DNA of 64,000 bases from Pseudeuparius sepicola (GCA_963920635.1 OY987298.1:24964647-25028646); one strand, 5' to 3'. Counted from the stretch's first letter, positions 1 to 12,167 are shown. Numbers and translations are program-made. Notes: a model not told the origin generated them from the sequence alone.

Positions 1-1320
1 ACAATTCCGCTAAATATCGGTATTTAAAAAATTTTAAGAGAATGTATATAGGTAACACAAATTCATTTTGAGTTTAATAAAAAAAATGCGCAGCTTTGCC
101 CATAATCTGCTGAATACCTTTTATGAAAGATTTGATTTGGCATGTTTTCTAGTTCGTATGGTGGGACTTTGTTGAACTTTTCTAAAAATCTAACCGAAAA
201 TTGTCTCCTGATTTCAAAAAAAATGTACAATGTCCCCCACGATATATATACTGATGTTCCTTTTTATAACTCGTGTTTTGTTTGGGCGTCCTTGCAGACT
301 TCAGTGACTTAGTACACAAAAAGTGAGTAATTAATCATTATTAAATATATCTAATTATCCATTTTATCATTATAGTACATAAGGCAAATGCCATATAATT
401 TTTAATTTTCTATACAGTAAGTTATGAATCCGTCTCCACTGATGAACTAATATAATGTGAAATTTGTTTATTTATAGGTTCTAAAACTGAAACTCTTGAC
501 AATTTGAAAGATAAATTTCTCAAAACTTCTCAGCAGCCAGCAGCCAGGCGGTTGGACATGGAAGATAAAATTTGTACTGACCATGTCAAATCCTATTTGT
601 TGTTAACAGAGTTTCTATTAATATCATAACAAAGGACAAAAAAACGTTCAAAACATTTTTCTTTTTTATCTAAAAACCCACTGCAGCGTCTGTAGATTCA
701 ATTTTAATGACATATTCACCAATTAAAGAATAACACTTTTATGTAAAAAAATATTCAAAATTATTCAGAACAAAACATAATTAAATGGATAGGATATGCA
801 GTTGTCTCCTTGTGCAATTTTTCTCTTTGTTTGCTTCTGCTTGTTTGCTTTTGTATCACCGTTTTAAAAGCGTAAGTTATTATTGTTGTCTCCAGACACA
901 GGTAAACGTTCTAATAAAAAAATAAAGAAACTAATTTTTTGCAACTATACAATGGACAATAATAAATAAAAACGCGATGCAAACCGCGTTAGCGCGCGAT
1001 GGAATCCCATTGTTGTCGTAAGATGGAAATGCGTCTGAAATGATTAATGTGAAAGATCGGTGAATCAGCAGCAAGCGACACGACAGTCCATGATACCGTA
1101 ATAACACCATGGCACGAGCGAAGAAATTATGATTCACACCAGTCTCATATTTTTTAACTACCTATCAGTCTGGCAGGTGGACACAACTGAAACTTTTCGA
1201 TTTGTTGAATTGCAATAATTGGTAATAATTTCAAATTTTTTTAAGAAATATTTGGCTTGCCCTTATAGTTCATTTAACCGTTACTAAACTCTTTTTTCTG
1301 TACCTACATACATACTACAT
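1..1320. other. AT-rich noncoding stretch, nothing identified
   Basis: No convincing coding sequence, RNA or repeat is visible. The only open frame, of 68 codons on the minus strand near 931-1137, has no recognisable motif. Confidence 0.6.
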
Positions 1321-1321
1321 A

Positions 1322-1672
1322 CAGGGTGCGTTTTTTTATGATCAGTAGGTATGGGGATCTCGGAAACTAGTTGTGGGCCCAATTTAACGCGCCTTGTGGA
1401 TTTTTGAAAAAAGGCATGGCTTACTAGGTAGATATTTCGAAAAAACAAAATTTTGCCGATTTATTCTAATCCGTCTAGCTTCGTTGTTTCTGATTTTAGA
1501 TAAAAAACCAAAGTTGGAGGGATTTGTATCCCCAATGCGGTTATCATGTCCTACTTTCCGTGACAGCTGTCATTTTCGAGATATGACACAAACTTGTGTT
1601 TTTTTAAATGGAAATCATAGTTGGCCATGGTCTCAAAAAATCAGGCATTTTCAGAACTTATATTAATGGGTG
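1322..1672. repeat. Probable decayed fragment of a TA-type foldback element
   Basis: The segment starts with TACAGGGTGCG. Near its end it has 'cgagatatgacacaaa' followed by 'ttttttaaatggaaatcatag', which resembles the loop region of the foldbacks at 16878-19801 and 33970-34564. No second arm is seen, so it would be a half or truncated copy. The 90-codon open frame across it has no recognised domain. Confidence 0.35.
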
Positions 1673-1674
1673 AA

Positions 1675-1797
1675 CCTATTCATCCGAATATTCGGAAAAT
1701 TAATAATAAATTTATTCGTCCGAATATTCGGAAAATTAATAATAAATTTCTTCGTCCGAATATTCGGAAAATTAATAATATACTTATTCGTCCCAGA
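1675..1797. repeat. 36-bp minisatellite, about 3.3 copies
   Basis: Units start at 1681, 1717 and 1753, exactly 36 bp apart, followed by a partial unit at 1789. Each unit contains the palindrome CCGAATATTCGG followed by AT-rich sequence. Units differ by only one to three bases. Confidence 0.95.
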
Positions 1798-2154
1798 TAA
1801 GCTGTTCAACCGAATATAAATAAATATTTAAATAGCCGCGCGTTACTCGCGCAGCTTCTACGTGACCGTTTAACCTAACCTTGCAGAAAAGGGTTGTAAA
1901 ATAAAAAAATATTGGGATGAATAAATTTATCATTAATTTTACGAATATCCGTATGAATAATTTCCATATTAATTAGCGGAATGTTCAGATTTCTAGCCAC
2001 TTCCTATATTATAAGTAGTAATAGAAGTTACATTATTTTTTCCACATAAAGTTAAAGTGAATAAAAAAACAGTTTTAGAATCCATTAGATATTGCTACAG
2101 TTAAGAAGACATGCGTTGTATTGCCACCATTTATCTTTTTGCAAAATAATATTA

Positions 2155-2266
2155 TCTATAGTGGATACCACGAATCTTGATCCCTGCGTCACAATGATCG
2201 ACAATAGAAATCGCATTGTCGACCATTGTGACGCAGGAATCAATATTCGTGATGTTCACTATATTA
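2155..2266. repeat. Imperfect 110-bp hairpin around GACGCAG motif
   Basis: Arms at about 2155-2206 and 2215-2265 are inverted copies (CTGCGTCACAATG against CATTGTGACGCAG) with a loop of about 8 nt. A short related hairpin (CCGCGTCAC-AGATT-GTGACGCAGG) lies inside the hAT element near 11470. It is probably a small MITE. No clear target duplication was found. Confidence 0.75.
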
Positions 2267-2581
2267 ACTATAGGACGAAGTGATCTAACTCCTTATTAGA
2301 ATTTACAATTTGCGACCAAAAATGAAGTTAGTCATGCTCCAACAACAATGGAATGTCTAGTATGGTATCAATTCAGTTTTCATTCGTCCAGTGACCTAAA
2401 TATATGGTAAACTTATTTTAGTCATCGAATACCTAATTAGCAATAAGAATGATCTCACGGCGACATCACAACAATTATTTGCGACCCTTTGTTATCCCTT
2501 CAACGGATATGCAGAGTTGTAATTATTGTAAACCCAAATAACCTAGTCATATTTGATTTGTTCTCAAGGAGTTAACAAACA

Positions 2582-2642
2582 GTAATAATAATAATAATAA
2601 TAATTCTCACCATCACAATACTTTAAAGTAGGAGTACAGCAT
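2582..2642. repeat. (AAT)n microsatellite plus short dispersed repeat
   Basis: A short AAT run is followed by 'tctcaccatcacaatact' and 'aggagtaca'. The same order recurs at about 24887-24950 (tctcaccccacaatact, aggagtata), so this is the edge of a dispersed repeat. Confidence 0.5.
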
Positions 2643-3036
2643 TTTTTAAAACTTGCTTTATATACTAAATAGTTTTAAACAAAGAGGAAATTGACTGTAA
2701 AATTTCCAAGTTTCTTATTTCCAATCGAAATTAAATAAGTGCATTGCGCAAGGCGGTTTTGTAATACTTAGCAAACCATTGGACAACAATTGTACTCATA
2801 GGCGCCGCCTTATGTAAATCTCCATAGGGGGGCTCTCCACATTTTGAATTTACCGTATCTACAGGGTCGCCCATTCGAAATGGAAGCAACCCCGTAAAAT
2901 TTTTATTTTTCAACCGATTTTAGCCGTTTTTTTTTTCTAAAGATAGGTCACAAAAAACTCTTTTTTAACTTTGGTGCAAAATATCAGGTCTTAATCTCAA
3001 TTTTCAAGGCCTACTACAATTTTTTTCTAGTAAAAA

Positions 3037-3748
3037 ATGACGAAAACCATTTAGCGATTTTTTTATTTACAATCTGAGACCTCAGAATTAATCAGGACAC
3101 CCTAAAACCCCCACACACCAAATTTGAACAAAAAATATATAGGGAGTTCCTTTCTGCGGGTTGCCAAATTTGAGCAAAATGCCCTTTAACTAGTTGAATG
3201 GTCAACAGGACCACTCAAAGTGTTGGTGTGTAAAGATCCAATAGAAAATAGGCCTGAGAGTCAGTAAGTCCATAATATGAGTTAAGATGGCTGTGGCTGC
3301 TATGCCACAACAGCAAATGCACAGAAAATGTATCATTTTACACAGTGACTTTATCGAGAAAGGTCTAATAATTTAAATTATTTTTTATTTGTTGGTTGGC
3401 ATTTTGTAAAGGAATAAATTACTTTTGTGTTTATTAATACCTATCTTTTCAATGATTCCAGAACACTCTTGATGCATATATGAAAAATACCTTGTATATT
3501 TTTGTATTGAATCTTTGCACACCAACACTTTGAGTAGCCCTGTTGATCATTCAACTATTTTGAGGGGATTCCACGACACACTTGACTCGCCAGATGCCTT
3601 TAAAATTCCTATTTTGCTCATATTTGGAACCCTGTAGAAGAGAACTTCCTTATATTTTTTGTTCAAATTTGTTATGTGGGTGTTTTGGGGTGTCCTGATT
3701 AACGCTGTGGTATCAGATTTTAAATAAAAAATCGCTAAAAGTTTTCCA
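3037..3748. mobile_element. Foldback element, family also at 38774-39899
   Basis: The left arm (about 3037-3240) and right arm (about 3505-3748) are imperfect inverted copies that include CCATTTAGCGATTTT / AAATCGCTAAA and CACCAACACTTTGAG on both sides. The arms and the centre are also similar to the element at 38774-39899, so this is a dispersed foldback family. It has no coding capacity. Confidence 0.8.
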
Positions 3749-4081
3749 CGGATTGTTAAAAATAAAAAAATATACTTTTATATTTTATATTTCTTCTAAA
3801 AAATTTACAAATATAAGAATCACCAGTCTATCACAGCATGTATACGCATACCGCATACCAGTTTTACAAAATAACAAAATTAAAGTTTGCACGGACTACG
3901 ATGACAGAAATAAGATATGAAAATGCACACGAAGTAATAAGTCAATTCTGCATAAATCTGTGGCTCGTGGCTCACAAAAAGTCTAAAATTCCGTAGTTAA
4001 AAACCTATTTACGAATGAATGGTCGGGTCTCCCCTTCACCTTGCTTATTAATTTTGTTAATTAGCGATTATCATTTGAAAT

Positions 4082-4162
4082 TTTAAACAATTTCCAGGGG
4101 GGCTGAGCCCCCTGGAAATTTCTCCAGGGGGCCCGAGCCCCCGAGCCCCCCTGCTTTCGGCG
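4082..4162. repeat. G/C-run hairpin cluster
   Basis: The sequence reads CCAGGGGGGCTGAGCCCCCTGG, then CCAGGGGGCCCGAGCCCCC and a further GAGCCCCCC. These are short hairpins made of G and C runs in an otherwise AT-rich setting, like the G-run ends of hAT-type elements elsewhere in the window. Confidence 0.5.
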
Positions 4163-4200
4163 CATATGATTGTACTTATGACCTGGTGGTGTGAATGAAT

Positions 4201-4753
4201 AATTTGTATTTTTTACCAAAGGTAGATGGCATTGCCTACTTATTTCCAAAAAATGAGTTGTCTACATCAAAGCCAAAGCAACCTGCGATCCCAGAATCAA
4301 AGCTAAAAATCCGAAAGTCATATTAGCCTTTTTTTTAAAGTGTACTAAAAAAAGTGGTTCAGAATCTATCCAGAACCCTAAATCCAAAATTTTGTCAAAA
4401 TCCAAAAAAATTAATTGTAGCTTTTAATTTTATTTTGAAATGATTACCTTTTGAAAACAACTAGCCTTCAAAACTTCCATGGCACACTTCTCTATACGCA
4501 GAAAATTCTGAAATTGCTATTTTTGGACTTTAATTTTTTTTTATTTAATATATTTTGATTTTCACAAAATTTTGGATTTAGGGTCCCCGATCGATTCTGA
4601 ACAACTTCTTTTAGTATTTTTTTTAAATGCCTAATATGATTTTCGGATTTTTAGCCTCGATTGTGACATCGCAGGCGGCTTTGACTTTGGAGTAGGCAAC
4701 TAATTTTTGGAAATAAGTAGGCCATAATGCCATCTACCTTTGGTAAAAATTTT
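4201..4753. mobile_element. Foldback element, about 550 bp
   Basis: The left arm (about 4201-4420) and right arm (about 4545-4753) are inverted copies. Examples are TTTACCAAAGGTAGATGGCA against TGCCATCTACCTTTGGTAAA, and 'ccaaaattttgt' against 'acaaaattttgg'. Divergence is moderate, so the copy is not recent. It has no coding capacity. Confidence 0.85.
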
Positions 4754-4759
4754 GTTCTG

Positions 4760-5515
4760 GTCGGTTAAAAAGTAAAGAAGTTATAAGGTTGTTTCACTCT
4801 TAAGTGGGACACTCTGTAGATGTTCTGAACAAATTACTAGTCGATGGGTTTACAAGTATACTTTATTTATTTCTCGACTTTCCCTTATTTTCTAGAGGAC
4901 TTATTTCCAGTAGAAACAAGGGATATTCAGGTAAGATGCAACCAGGTCTCTTTAAAATGAGGGGACCCAGCATGTCACAGTTTATCGCATAGGGAAGGTG
5001 AAGCCTTTAAGGGAAGTTTGTTTTCTGGCAACTCCAAGAAGACCACAAGGATGCTTGCACAAGGTTTTGTTCGACTGCCATCAGGTTTTATGTGACATGT
5101 GTATTGCATAATCAGTGCCATAGATTCTAAAGGGGGCAAAATATTTTCATCAGAATTCACATCAGCATCCAAATTTATTGGAAACAACTATATTAGTAGG
5201 GAGTTTTTAAAAATTCTGCAAATATACCCTAGATATCAATTTCACCTTCTCATTGATAGATATCTATTTATATCTAATACAAATTTAAAATTTGAAATTT
5301 TGAATATTTCATATATATCATGGTATTTAACTATGAGGTTTTAAAAGAATAAAATAAATTAGAGTTTACAAATATGTATATTGAACATAATATGTTTATA
5401 ATACTTACTAATCAATCTAACAACAATATAAATTAAGCTCATCGGTAGATTAGTAGAAATATTAGATTTCTTGTCATGCTTAAATAGAACTTTATATAAT
5501 TAAAATTAGTTAGTA
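4760..5515. other. No identifiable feature
   Basis: The overlapping 60-80 codon open frames on both strands (about 4804-5344) show no domain and largely overlap each other. I see nothing that supports a gene here. Confidence 0.5.
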
Positions 5516-5520
5516 TTGTA

Positions 5521-5655
5521 TTATCTAATCGTCGGTAAACGCAAACGTTTCGACACACTCCGTGTGTTCTTCAAGTATGGATATAAAAAAAGATCTATAG
5601 CCCCTAAGAAGACGCCGAGTATGTTGAAACGTCGGCGTTGATATAAATAAATAAA
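5521..5655. repeat. Inverted repeat with GAAACGTCGGCGTT / AACGCAAACGTTTC arms
   Basis: Two imperfect inverted arms each contain a 'gaagaa..cgaaacg'-type block: 'gaacacacggagtgtgtc' on the minus strand and 'gaagacgccgagtatgttg' on the plus strand. I have the impression that such blocks accompany some retroelement ends, including Penelope-like ones, but no protein supports that here. Confidence 0.45.
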
Positions 5656-6029
5656 ACTTATATGCCCAAAAAGCCGTGAGTTTCACTTTATCATAAGTAT
5701 TGGACGAAAAAAAAAAACACATTACCTTTATACTGAGTGTTGCAAAAAATCGTGATCAATCCAACTTTTAATTTTTAAATGAAATAACGTACATATTTTG
5801 CATTTTTTAAGTCTGTTGTCACGGCGACTAATGTAATAAGCGAGGAAATAGTCCATACCTTGAAGTGGAGTAGGAGAATACGACAAACACATGTTGTGTT
5901 TCGTCAGATTAAAATATTAAAAAATTGATTTCATCTTTTTCCGTTTTGGAAATAGTTTGTTTTCACATTTGAGATTGTAGTCAATTTTATAAACCTTCTG
6001 CTAGTTTTTAATGGAACACCCTCTATATT

Positions 6030-8056
6030 TACACAGTTAATAATAATATGTTAAATTTAACATTTTTTTGATGTTCCATCTGGTCCACACACAAAAATAT
6101 GTAAAATGGCTGATGTACGTGTCTGTCAAATTTTACGTTATGCGTTGTGTAGAAAATGATTAACTGAAAGTGTTATATCATTTTGAAGTATTATTGTATG
6201 CCAACTTATACATACAGATTTGTGAAAATAAAAGTTAAATTGACATTAAAGTTTTGTTGTATTTACGATGGTAGTGTGTCATATTGAAACTTTCCATATT
6301 CAAATTAACAAGTCAGGTAATGTTAATTAGACATTTGTCATTATTTATATTAACAAAAGCGTGAGTTGAAGTAACATCTAGGCATATGTTAAATAGAGGA
6401 AAAACGACAGTGGTTTTTAACATTTGATCTGCGTAGTTGTAACATATAGCTATAGTGAAATTAACATTTGATCTAAAGTTAAAAATACACATATAAATAG
6501 TACTTTCAACATAAGATTAATAGTAAATAAATATATTACGTAATAATTACATTGTCCGCATTAAGGACTTACCACCCTTGTAAAATTTTTATTTGTTGAT
6601 CGATTTTGATAAAAGTTTTTTTATAGGTATAGGTAGGTATTCAAAATACGCATTCAATGAGTAGGTAACTTTATTCTTGAGTTGTAATCATATAAGAAAA
6701 AAAGTATTATTTTTTTTTATTTCTAGATATTATCTATTGTTTTTTAACATTAGAACAAATGTTTAATATGCGCATTTTTAATATATACCTAACAAAAAAA
6801 AGTTTATCAAAATCGGTCAACAAATAAAGATTTTACAGGGGTGGTAAGTAGGTACTTAATGTGGAGACACTATATATTATATTATATATATATATATATT
6901 TCTATATATAATGAGTGTCTCGTAATAATACCTTTCTCGATACTTACCTTTTAATAAACTTTATACTTTTACTGTTTCTTACACTGCAAAGGACTGGAAC
7001 AACACTGCATGACTATAACTTTTTTTATAAATCTCGGGCAATAACATCTTAGCAACTAGCAACTATGTGAAGTAAATGGGTGATACTTGCAAAATGAATA
7101 CAACAATTTTGATTTGTGATATTTTTTTATTTCAAAACAAAAGGGTTACATAATAGGATTAGGCAGATTAATAATAATAATATTAGAAGATACATCTATA
7201 CTATATAAAATAAATATCATATTTCTTCTAATAACTATGATCACTATATGTATACCAATATACAAAAGGCAACTTTTTAAATTTATTCAAAACAATTTAA
7301 TAACAGGTAAAATTAAGAATTATTCAAATAATGTAGGTATAAAATCTAAAGATCTAGGCGGAACAGCATAAAAATGAGAAATAAGGGCATTTGTTAGGTG
7401 CCGCAAATTCATAATTAAAGAGCCACCCCTAGTTAACATATTACCTACATATAAAAACTCTGTAAGTAGGTACTTATATATAATAATATGTGTAGGAATT
7501 TGAAATATCACTTACCTGGATTTTTTGTACACACACTATTACCGTACTATAACTACACAGCAGCACACGATAGGAATTGGCACCTGGCACGCGACGCAAT
7601 TCTGGACTGACTGAGATGAAAACGACTTGACCAAGTGTGATAGCCAGGAAGCGAAAACAACAGTCCAATCATTCGATTTTAAAAAATACTGCGTAGAGAC
7701 TTACATTTTTATGAGTCGAAATGGCACGTTGCAAAATGAATAACTTAATATGTTAACTCTACATGCATGAAAGTATAAAATGCACGTATTCTGTTATTCA
7801 AGACATATCGAAATAAGTTAAATAATAAATGTTAAACTTAACACAGAAGATAGTTACATCAACACATTGTACATATTCAGTAATATTTTTAACATTTGTG
7901 CGAGTTAAAATGTTACAGTTTTACACATTGACGTATCTAGATGATTCGACATATTGCTCGTGCGTTAATTTAAGTAACAATGTATGTCACTTTTTGACAC
8001 AAATATATTAACATCCAAAAAAAGTAACATACTTCAATCCGATTTTTAACTGTGTA
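6030..8056. mobile_element. Possible 2-kb DNA element with TACACAGTTAA termini
   Basis: The ends are TTACACAGTTAA at 6029 and TTAACTGTGTA at 8046-8056. Inside both ends lies a matching 'ATGTTA...TTTTTTTGATGTT' block. About 480 bp at the left end and 320 bp at the right end are dense in GTTAACAT-like words, which suggests subterminal binding motifs. The middle contains a separate foldback (6557-6866). No transposase frame and no certain target duplication were seen. Confidence 0.4.
6557..6925. mobile_element. Foldback MITE plus adjacent TA-rich hairpin
   Basis: The left arm CTTACCACCC...TTGTTGATCGATTTTGAT (6568-6610) is inverted at about 6800-6852 (ATCAAAATCGGTCAACAAAT...GGTGGTAAG), giving arms of about 55 bp. 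It is followed at about 6865-6925 by a second hairpin, GAGACACTATATATTA...AATGAGTGTCTC, with a TA-repeat loop. A related arm (ATCGGTTCACAAATAAC...GGTGTGGTGAGTCCTTAA) lies near 38100-38145. Confidence 0.75.
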
Positions 8057-8069
8057 CACAAAATATAAT

Positions 8070-8940
8070 GAATAACACCTGTATAAAACCGCAGGGCTCA
8101 CCAATACAATTTTCATAATCTATTATTCACTGCTCGCGGTAGAATTTCAATTTAAAAAGTAGTTGTATGGTAAACACTGAAACGCCTTTGGTTGAAGAAT
8201 GTTCTCAAATTTGTCTTGATCGAATTATAAGAACGAGGTTCATAGGCTAATGGCGGAAGCCTATCGGCTAATGCGTTTTCTTCCGTTGGTCGCAGCGAAA
8301 AAATGCGGTGGTTGTGAGAACTGCGGGTTCTGATGCGTTTTCTGTGTTACAACACAATTACGGTGAGTGATGGGGGTTTCTGCCGCACATTTTAAAATTA
8401 GCCGGATGAAATTAATGAAACGGGTGGGTGCGTGCGCGCCCAGGTGCGCTGCGGACGAGGACGCCAATTAGTACGGGATAAAAAACGTGCGTTTTCAAAT
8501 AATGCAACTTGAGCTTGGGCTAGCAATTGCCCTACATAGAACTTGGAGGCAGGTGAATAATATACAGAGTATGATAAAGTATCAACAACTTTTAGGGTAA
8601 AGAGCAGAAAAGACAATAAATAAAAGGTTACATATTATGGGCTTAACACGCCTCTTAATTTTTGTACGACATACTCCACTGTAATGTAGTGGCACTGAGC
8701 TTTTGTTTTTGTTGCTGTTTTACGTTCGATATAGTCCTCCTTACGGCAGAATGCGTGCGACGTAAGGGGGAAGAACTCGCAAATATTATAGAATTAGTCA
8801 CAGTTCAGGGGCTTATCTCAATTTTGTGTAACTCACTGGCTTAATTTTCATATAAATGTTATTTAATTTATTGTTAATATTATTCTTAACGGTGATGCCT
8901 TAGACTATGGAGGAAGGCAAACCCTTATGACATTGGCAAT
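8070..8940. other. No identifiable feature
   Basis: Mixed sequence with short open frames on both strands (about 8261-8844). None has a recognisable domain, and I cannot support a gene. Confidence 0.5.
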
Positions 8941-8984
8941 TATTTCTCGTGCTTGAGAATGCAACGTTCTTCCCTGTTTACTCA

Positions 8985-9440
8985 TTTTGCACACGTTAAC
9001 TCCCGAACATACGAAACGCCACTGACCTCTCTGAGCCGGCGGAAAAAACTTGCCAGCGGCCTAAAAAATGAGGTCTGTGTGGTAGCCCAATACGCAGTTA
9101 ACTATACGTACTATAGAAACAGGCACAAAACGCGTTGGCTAACTGATTTTGTCAGCCGACTCCTTGGCAGAAATGCTGTGTTGCCGTATTCCAAAGGCGA
9201 TGGTAGACGCGACGATGTTGAAAAAATATAATAGGTATTTTATCACACCGCGTTTAAGATAAATGATAAACAAAAATGGGTAAGTGGTCCCGTGATGCGA
9301 GCTTTATTTTTTCGATATAACAGAGTTCAGAAATTCGGCTTCAATATGATAAAACTTGTATTCGCCAATAAATAACGACCACTCGTATAGGAAATCTCGC
9401 AACGCTGCCCGCATTCTTTAGAAAGGTTTTCTTTCGTGCT
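8985..9440 (+). repeat. Dispersed repeat, copy 1 (partner at 24960-25385)
   Basis: About 450 bp align in direct orientation with 24960-25385. Shared blocks include GTGGTAGCCCAA, AACAGGCACAAAACGCGTTG, GGTAGACGCGACGATG, AAATGATAAACAAAAATG and TTCAGAAATTCGGCTTCAAT. Divergence is roughly 10-15% with small indels. The 92-codon open frame here is not conserved in the partner, so I do not treat it as a gene. Confidence 0.85.
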
Positions 9441-9559
9441 TTGGACTATACCCCAATAATCAGTGTCGGATTGCGATCACCTATTAACCAGATTTGCCAA
9501 AGTTTCCATGAAATCGCCTCAGATTGTGACGTGCATTTTGATTCACTGCATTTAGCATC

Positions 9560-9941
9560 CACAGGGGGTTACAAAGGCACCTGATTCATGCGTGTATAAT
9601 AGAGCAGTTTAAAATCACGGGTGGCTGTGGCTATGACAACCAAATAATGTTTACCATTTTTGCAAATATTCCTCTACACAATACAAAATTTGTATAGATT
9701 AGAAGAGTTGAAATTTGTGCAGAAGTTGGAGGCAATAAATTTGAGTGGAATTTATTTTTGTAAATTTTAATAACATTGTTCCTTGTTTAAGTAAATTTTC
9801 CATATTGTTAGCACTAAATGGACGTAATAGCATGGAGGAAATTGAATATTGTATAAATTCTGCAAATATAAAATAAGGCGGCACAAACAATAACAACAAG
9901 CAACATAAATTGCTGAAACCTCCAATTTGTAACCCCCTGTG
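9560..9941. mobile_element. Possible 380-bp TIR element (CACAGGGGGTTACAAA)
   Basis: CACAGGGGGTTACAAA at 9560 is repeated in inverse as TTTGTAACCCCCTGTG ending at 9941. I found no clear flanking duplication. The 101-codon minus-strand frame inside has no recognised domain. Confidence 0.4.
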
Positions 9942-10005
9942 ATAATATTTTTTGATAATATTTTTCGATATTGTCAAAAACAACGATCCTTTACTCTTGG
10001 TCACT

Positions 10006-10878
10006 GGTTTATCACGATTTCCGGCAAAACTACAACTCCTATCGAAAAAAGTTAAATGGCAAAGTTGTAGGTAATAAAAAGAAGAGACCTACAACTTTTT
10101 TCACCTAACCTCAAAATATCCGCAAAAAATCGAAATAACCGATTTTTTTATTTTTAATTTTTATCTCGCACAAAAAAAAATTCCTCGAAATTTGATGGAA
10201 ACTTACCATCTTATGTCCCAAACACGCTGTAATTATTTCGAATCAAAATATTTATTTTTACACCTTTTTTTATTTTAAACCGAAAAAATAACCTCATTCT
10301 CAATCGAAAATATACCCACGTCAAAAAAGCTGCTTTTTGCTGTTGTTTTGTTCGTTCAAACTTCTACTTTCTGATGTAAAAAAATATTATCGATTTGCAA
10401 TTTCTTGGTTTATCAATATAACATGGAATCTTAGATTTTTCAAGTAATTAAAGTGTAAATTTCAATAAATAGAGCAAAATTTTAAACAATGATTAAAAAA
10501 ATATTTTTCGAAATCGAGTTATTTCGATTTTTTGCATTTTCTGAGAAAATTTTCCATAGGGACGGATATTTTTTTACACCATCAGAAAGTAGAGGTTCCA
10601 ACAAATAAAATTCGAACAGACTTTTTTTAAAAAGCAGCTTTTTGACGTGGGTATTTTCGGTTTAAGATAAAAAAAAGGGGCAAAAATAAATATTTTGATT
10701 CCAAAAAATTACAGCATGTTTGGGAGATAAAAATTAAAAATAAAAAAATCGGTTATTTCGATTTTTTGCGGATATTTTGAGGTTACGTGAAAAAAGTGTA
10801 AATACAAAAGTTTTAGATCTTTTTATTACCTACAACTTTCGATAGGAGTTGCAGTTTTGCCGGAAATCGTGATAAACC
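10006..10878. mobile_element. Large foldback element, about 870 bp
   Basis: The termini GGTTTATCACGATTTCCGGC and GCCGGAAATCGTGATAAACC are exact inverse copies. The arms continue for about 390 bp each with moderate divergence (GCGGATATTTTGAGGTTA, AAAGCAGCTTTTTGACGTGG and their inverses). It has no coding capacity. Confidence 0.9.
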
Positions 10879-11030
10879 GTTTTCAACCCCTAAAAGTTCA
10901 CCCCCTTCCACCCCGTACCTGAAATCTCCCTTAAATTAGTTTTCCTGTTATTTTTGCTATATTTTCTTTATTTTCCAATGGGTGTCATGCTGTTCTAGAT
11001 TTTGTGTTCTCAAAAATTATCTACCCTGGC

Positions 11031-11089
11031 ATAATATTATCACAGACCTATATAGCTTTAGCGAAGCTATATAGATCTGTGATATTATG
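11031..11089. repeat. Short near-perfect hairpin
   Basis: ATATTATCACAGA..CTATATAGCTT is followed by the loop TAGCG and then the inverse arm, with stems of about 26 bp. It sits directly against the left target duplication of the hAT element at 11097. It could be a tiny MITE, or a structure-prone target. Confidence 0.8.
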
Positions 11090-11096
11090 GAATCAC

Positions 11097-12167
11097 CAGT
11101 GGCGTCGCGTTGGGGGGGCCAGGGGGGCACGGGCCCCCCAGTTTTTTTAGGTGGGAATTTTATAATACTATATACCTAAGGTAAAAATGGAAATAATTCA
11201 CAGCAATCAATTAATTACATGAGCGGTGACGGTGCCTAGTTTTGGCCTCATGGGCTGAGGAAGGCACCGCATGGCCGCGCGTGCTTAGATTTGTAACCTG
11301 ACTCGCCTCGCACTTGATGTTTTGCCCAAAAAAGCAGTCGAAGAATGATGTTTTATGGAGTAAATATGATGTGCCTGTCCTGTAAAATGCATGCGATATT
11401 TTTACAAGCTTTTATTTAACTTGTCCTGTTAGTATGTATGTAGGTATACATATCGCGAACGATGATCCCCGCGTCACAGATTGTGACGCAGGAAGATGGC
11501 GGATTACCTATTTCTGCACGACCCATGTGACATGGGTATGAAATAAAAGGGTTTGACGAGTACAAAAAATAAGGTAAGTGACGTCATACTAAATCCAATA
11601 TAGCGGATGTCGGGATTTTCCAAGATGGTGGACTAAATATCTTTACCACCCTCCTGATATGGGAATCAAATAAGTACTAAAAAGCATAAAATAAAATAAA
11701 AGGTAAAAACTTTTTAAAAACAAGCTTTTATTTAAACCATGTACTAAAATAAAAATAAATAAAAATAAATAACTTGTAGCAATTTGGCATTAAATTATCT
11801 TAACGAAAACCTAGACTTATTTTAAAGCTTGTTTTTTAAAAAGTTTATTTTTACATTTATTTTTTTGGCTTTATTTATTTTTTGTTTGTATTAATGATAG
11901 TACATCAAGTTGTTTTATTTTGGAATTGCTTTTGACAGTGACAGAACGAGTTTTTTTATTAGGGAAGTATTTTTTTGTTTTGTTTCATGTATTATTTGTC
12001 TCGTTGGTTTATTAAAAATATGAAAATAAAAGAGTAATGGTTTTCTTTTCCCATTTTTGTATCAGGTAAACTAAAATTGCGATAAAAAATATTGAAATGT
12101 TGTTCATTGTCTTGAGAAAAAAAATTTAGGTGCCCCCCCCTGCTTCTGAAGTCACGCGACGCCACTG
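11097..12167. mobile_element. Non-autonomous hAT transposon, 1071 bp
   Basis: The ends are CAGTGGCGTCGCGT and its exact inverse ACGCGACGCCACTG, a 14-bp perfect TIR. The element is flanked by the 8-bp direct repeat GGAATCAC at 11089-11096 and 12168-12175. CAG-type ends with an 8-bp duplication are diagnostic of the hAT superfamily. No transposase frame is present. The interior (about 11480-11870) is related to the repeat at 28640-29160 and contains its own inverted repeat, so it appears to have acquired or been invaded by another repeat. G/C runs lie just inside both ends. Confidence 0.95.

Noticed and set aside
439..470. CTGATGA followed by GAAA, a hammerhead-like core
   Set aside because: No stem I or stem III can be formed with the flanking bases. 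The match is expected by chance in AT-rich DNA of this length.
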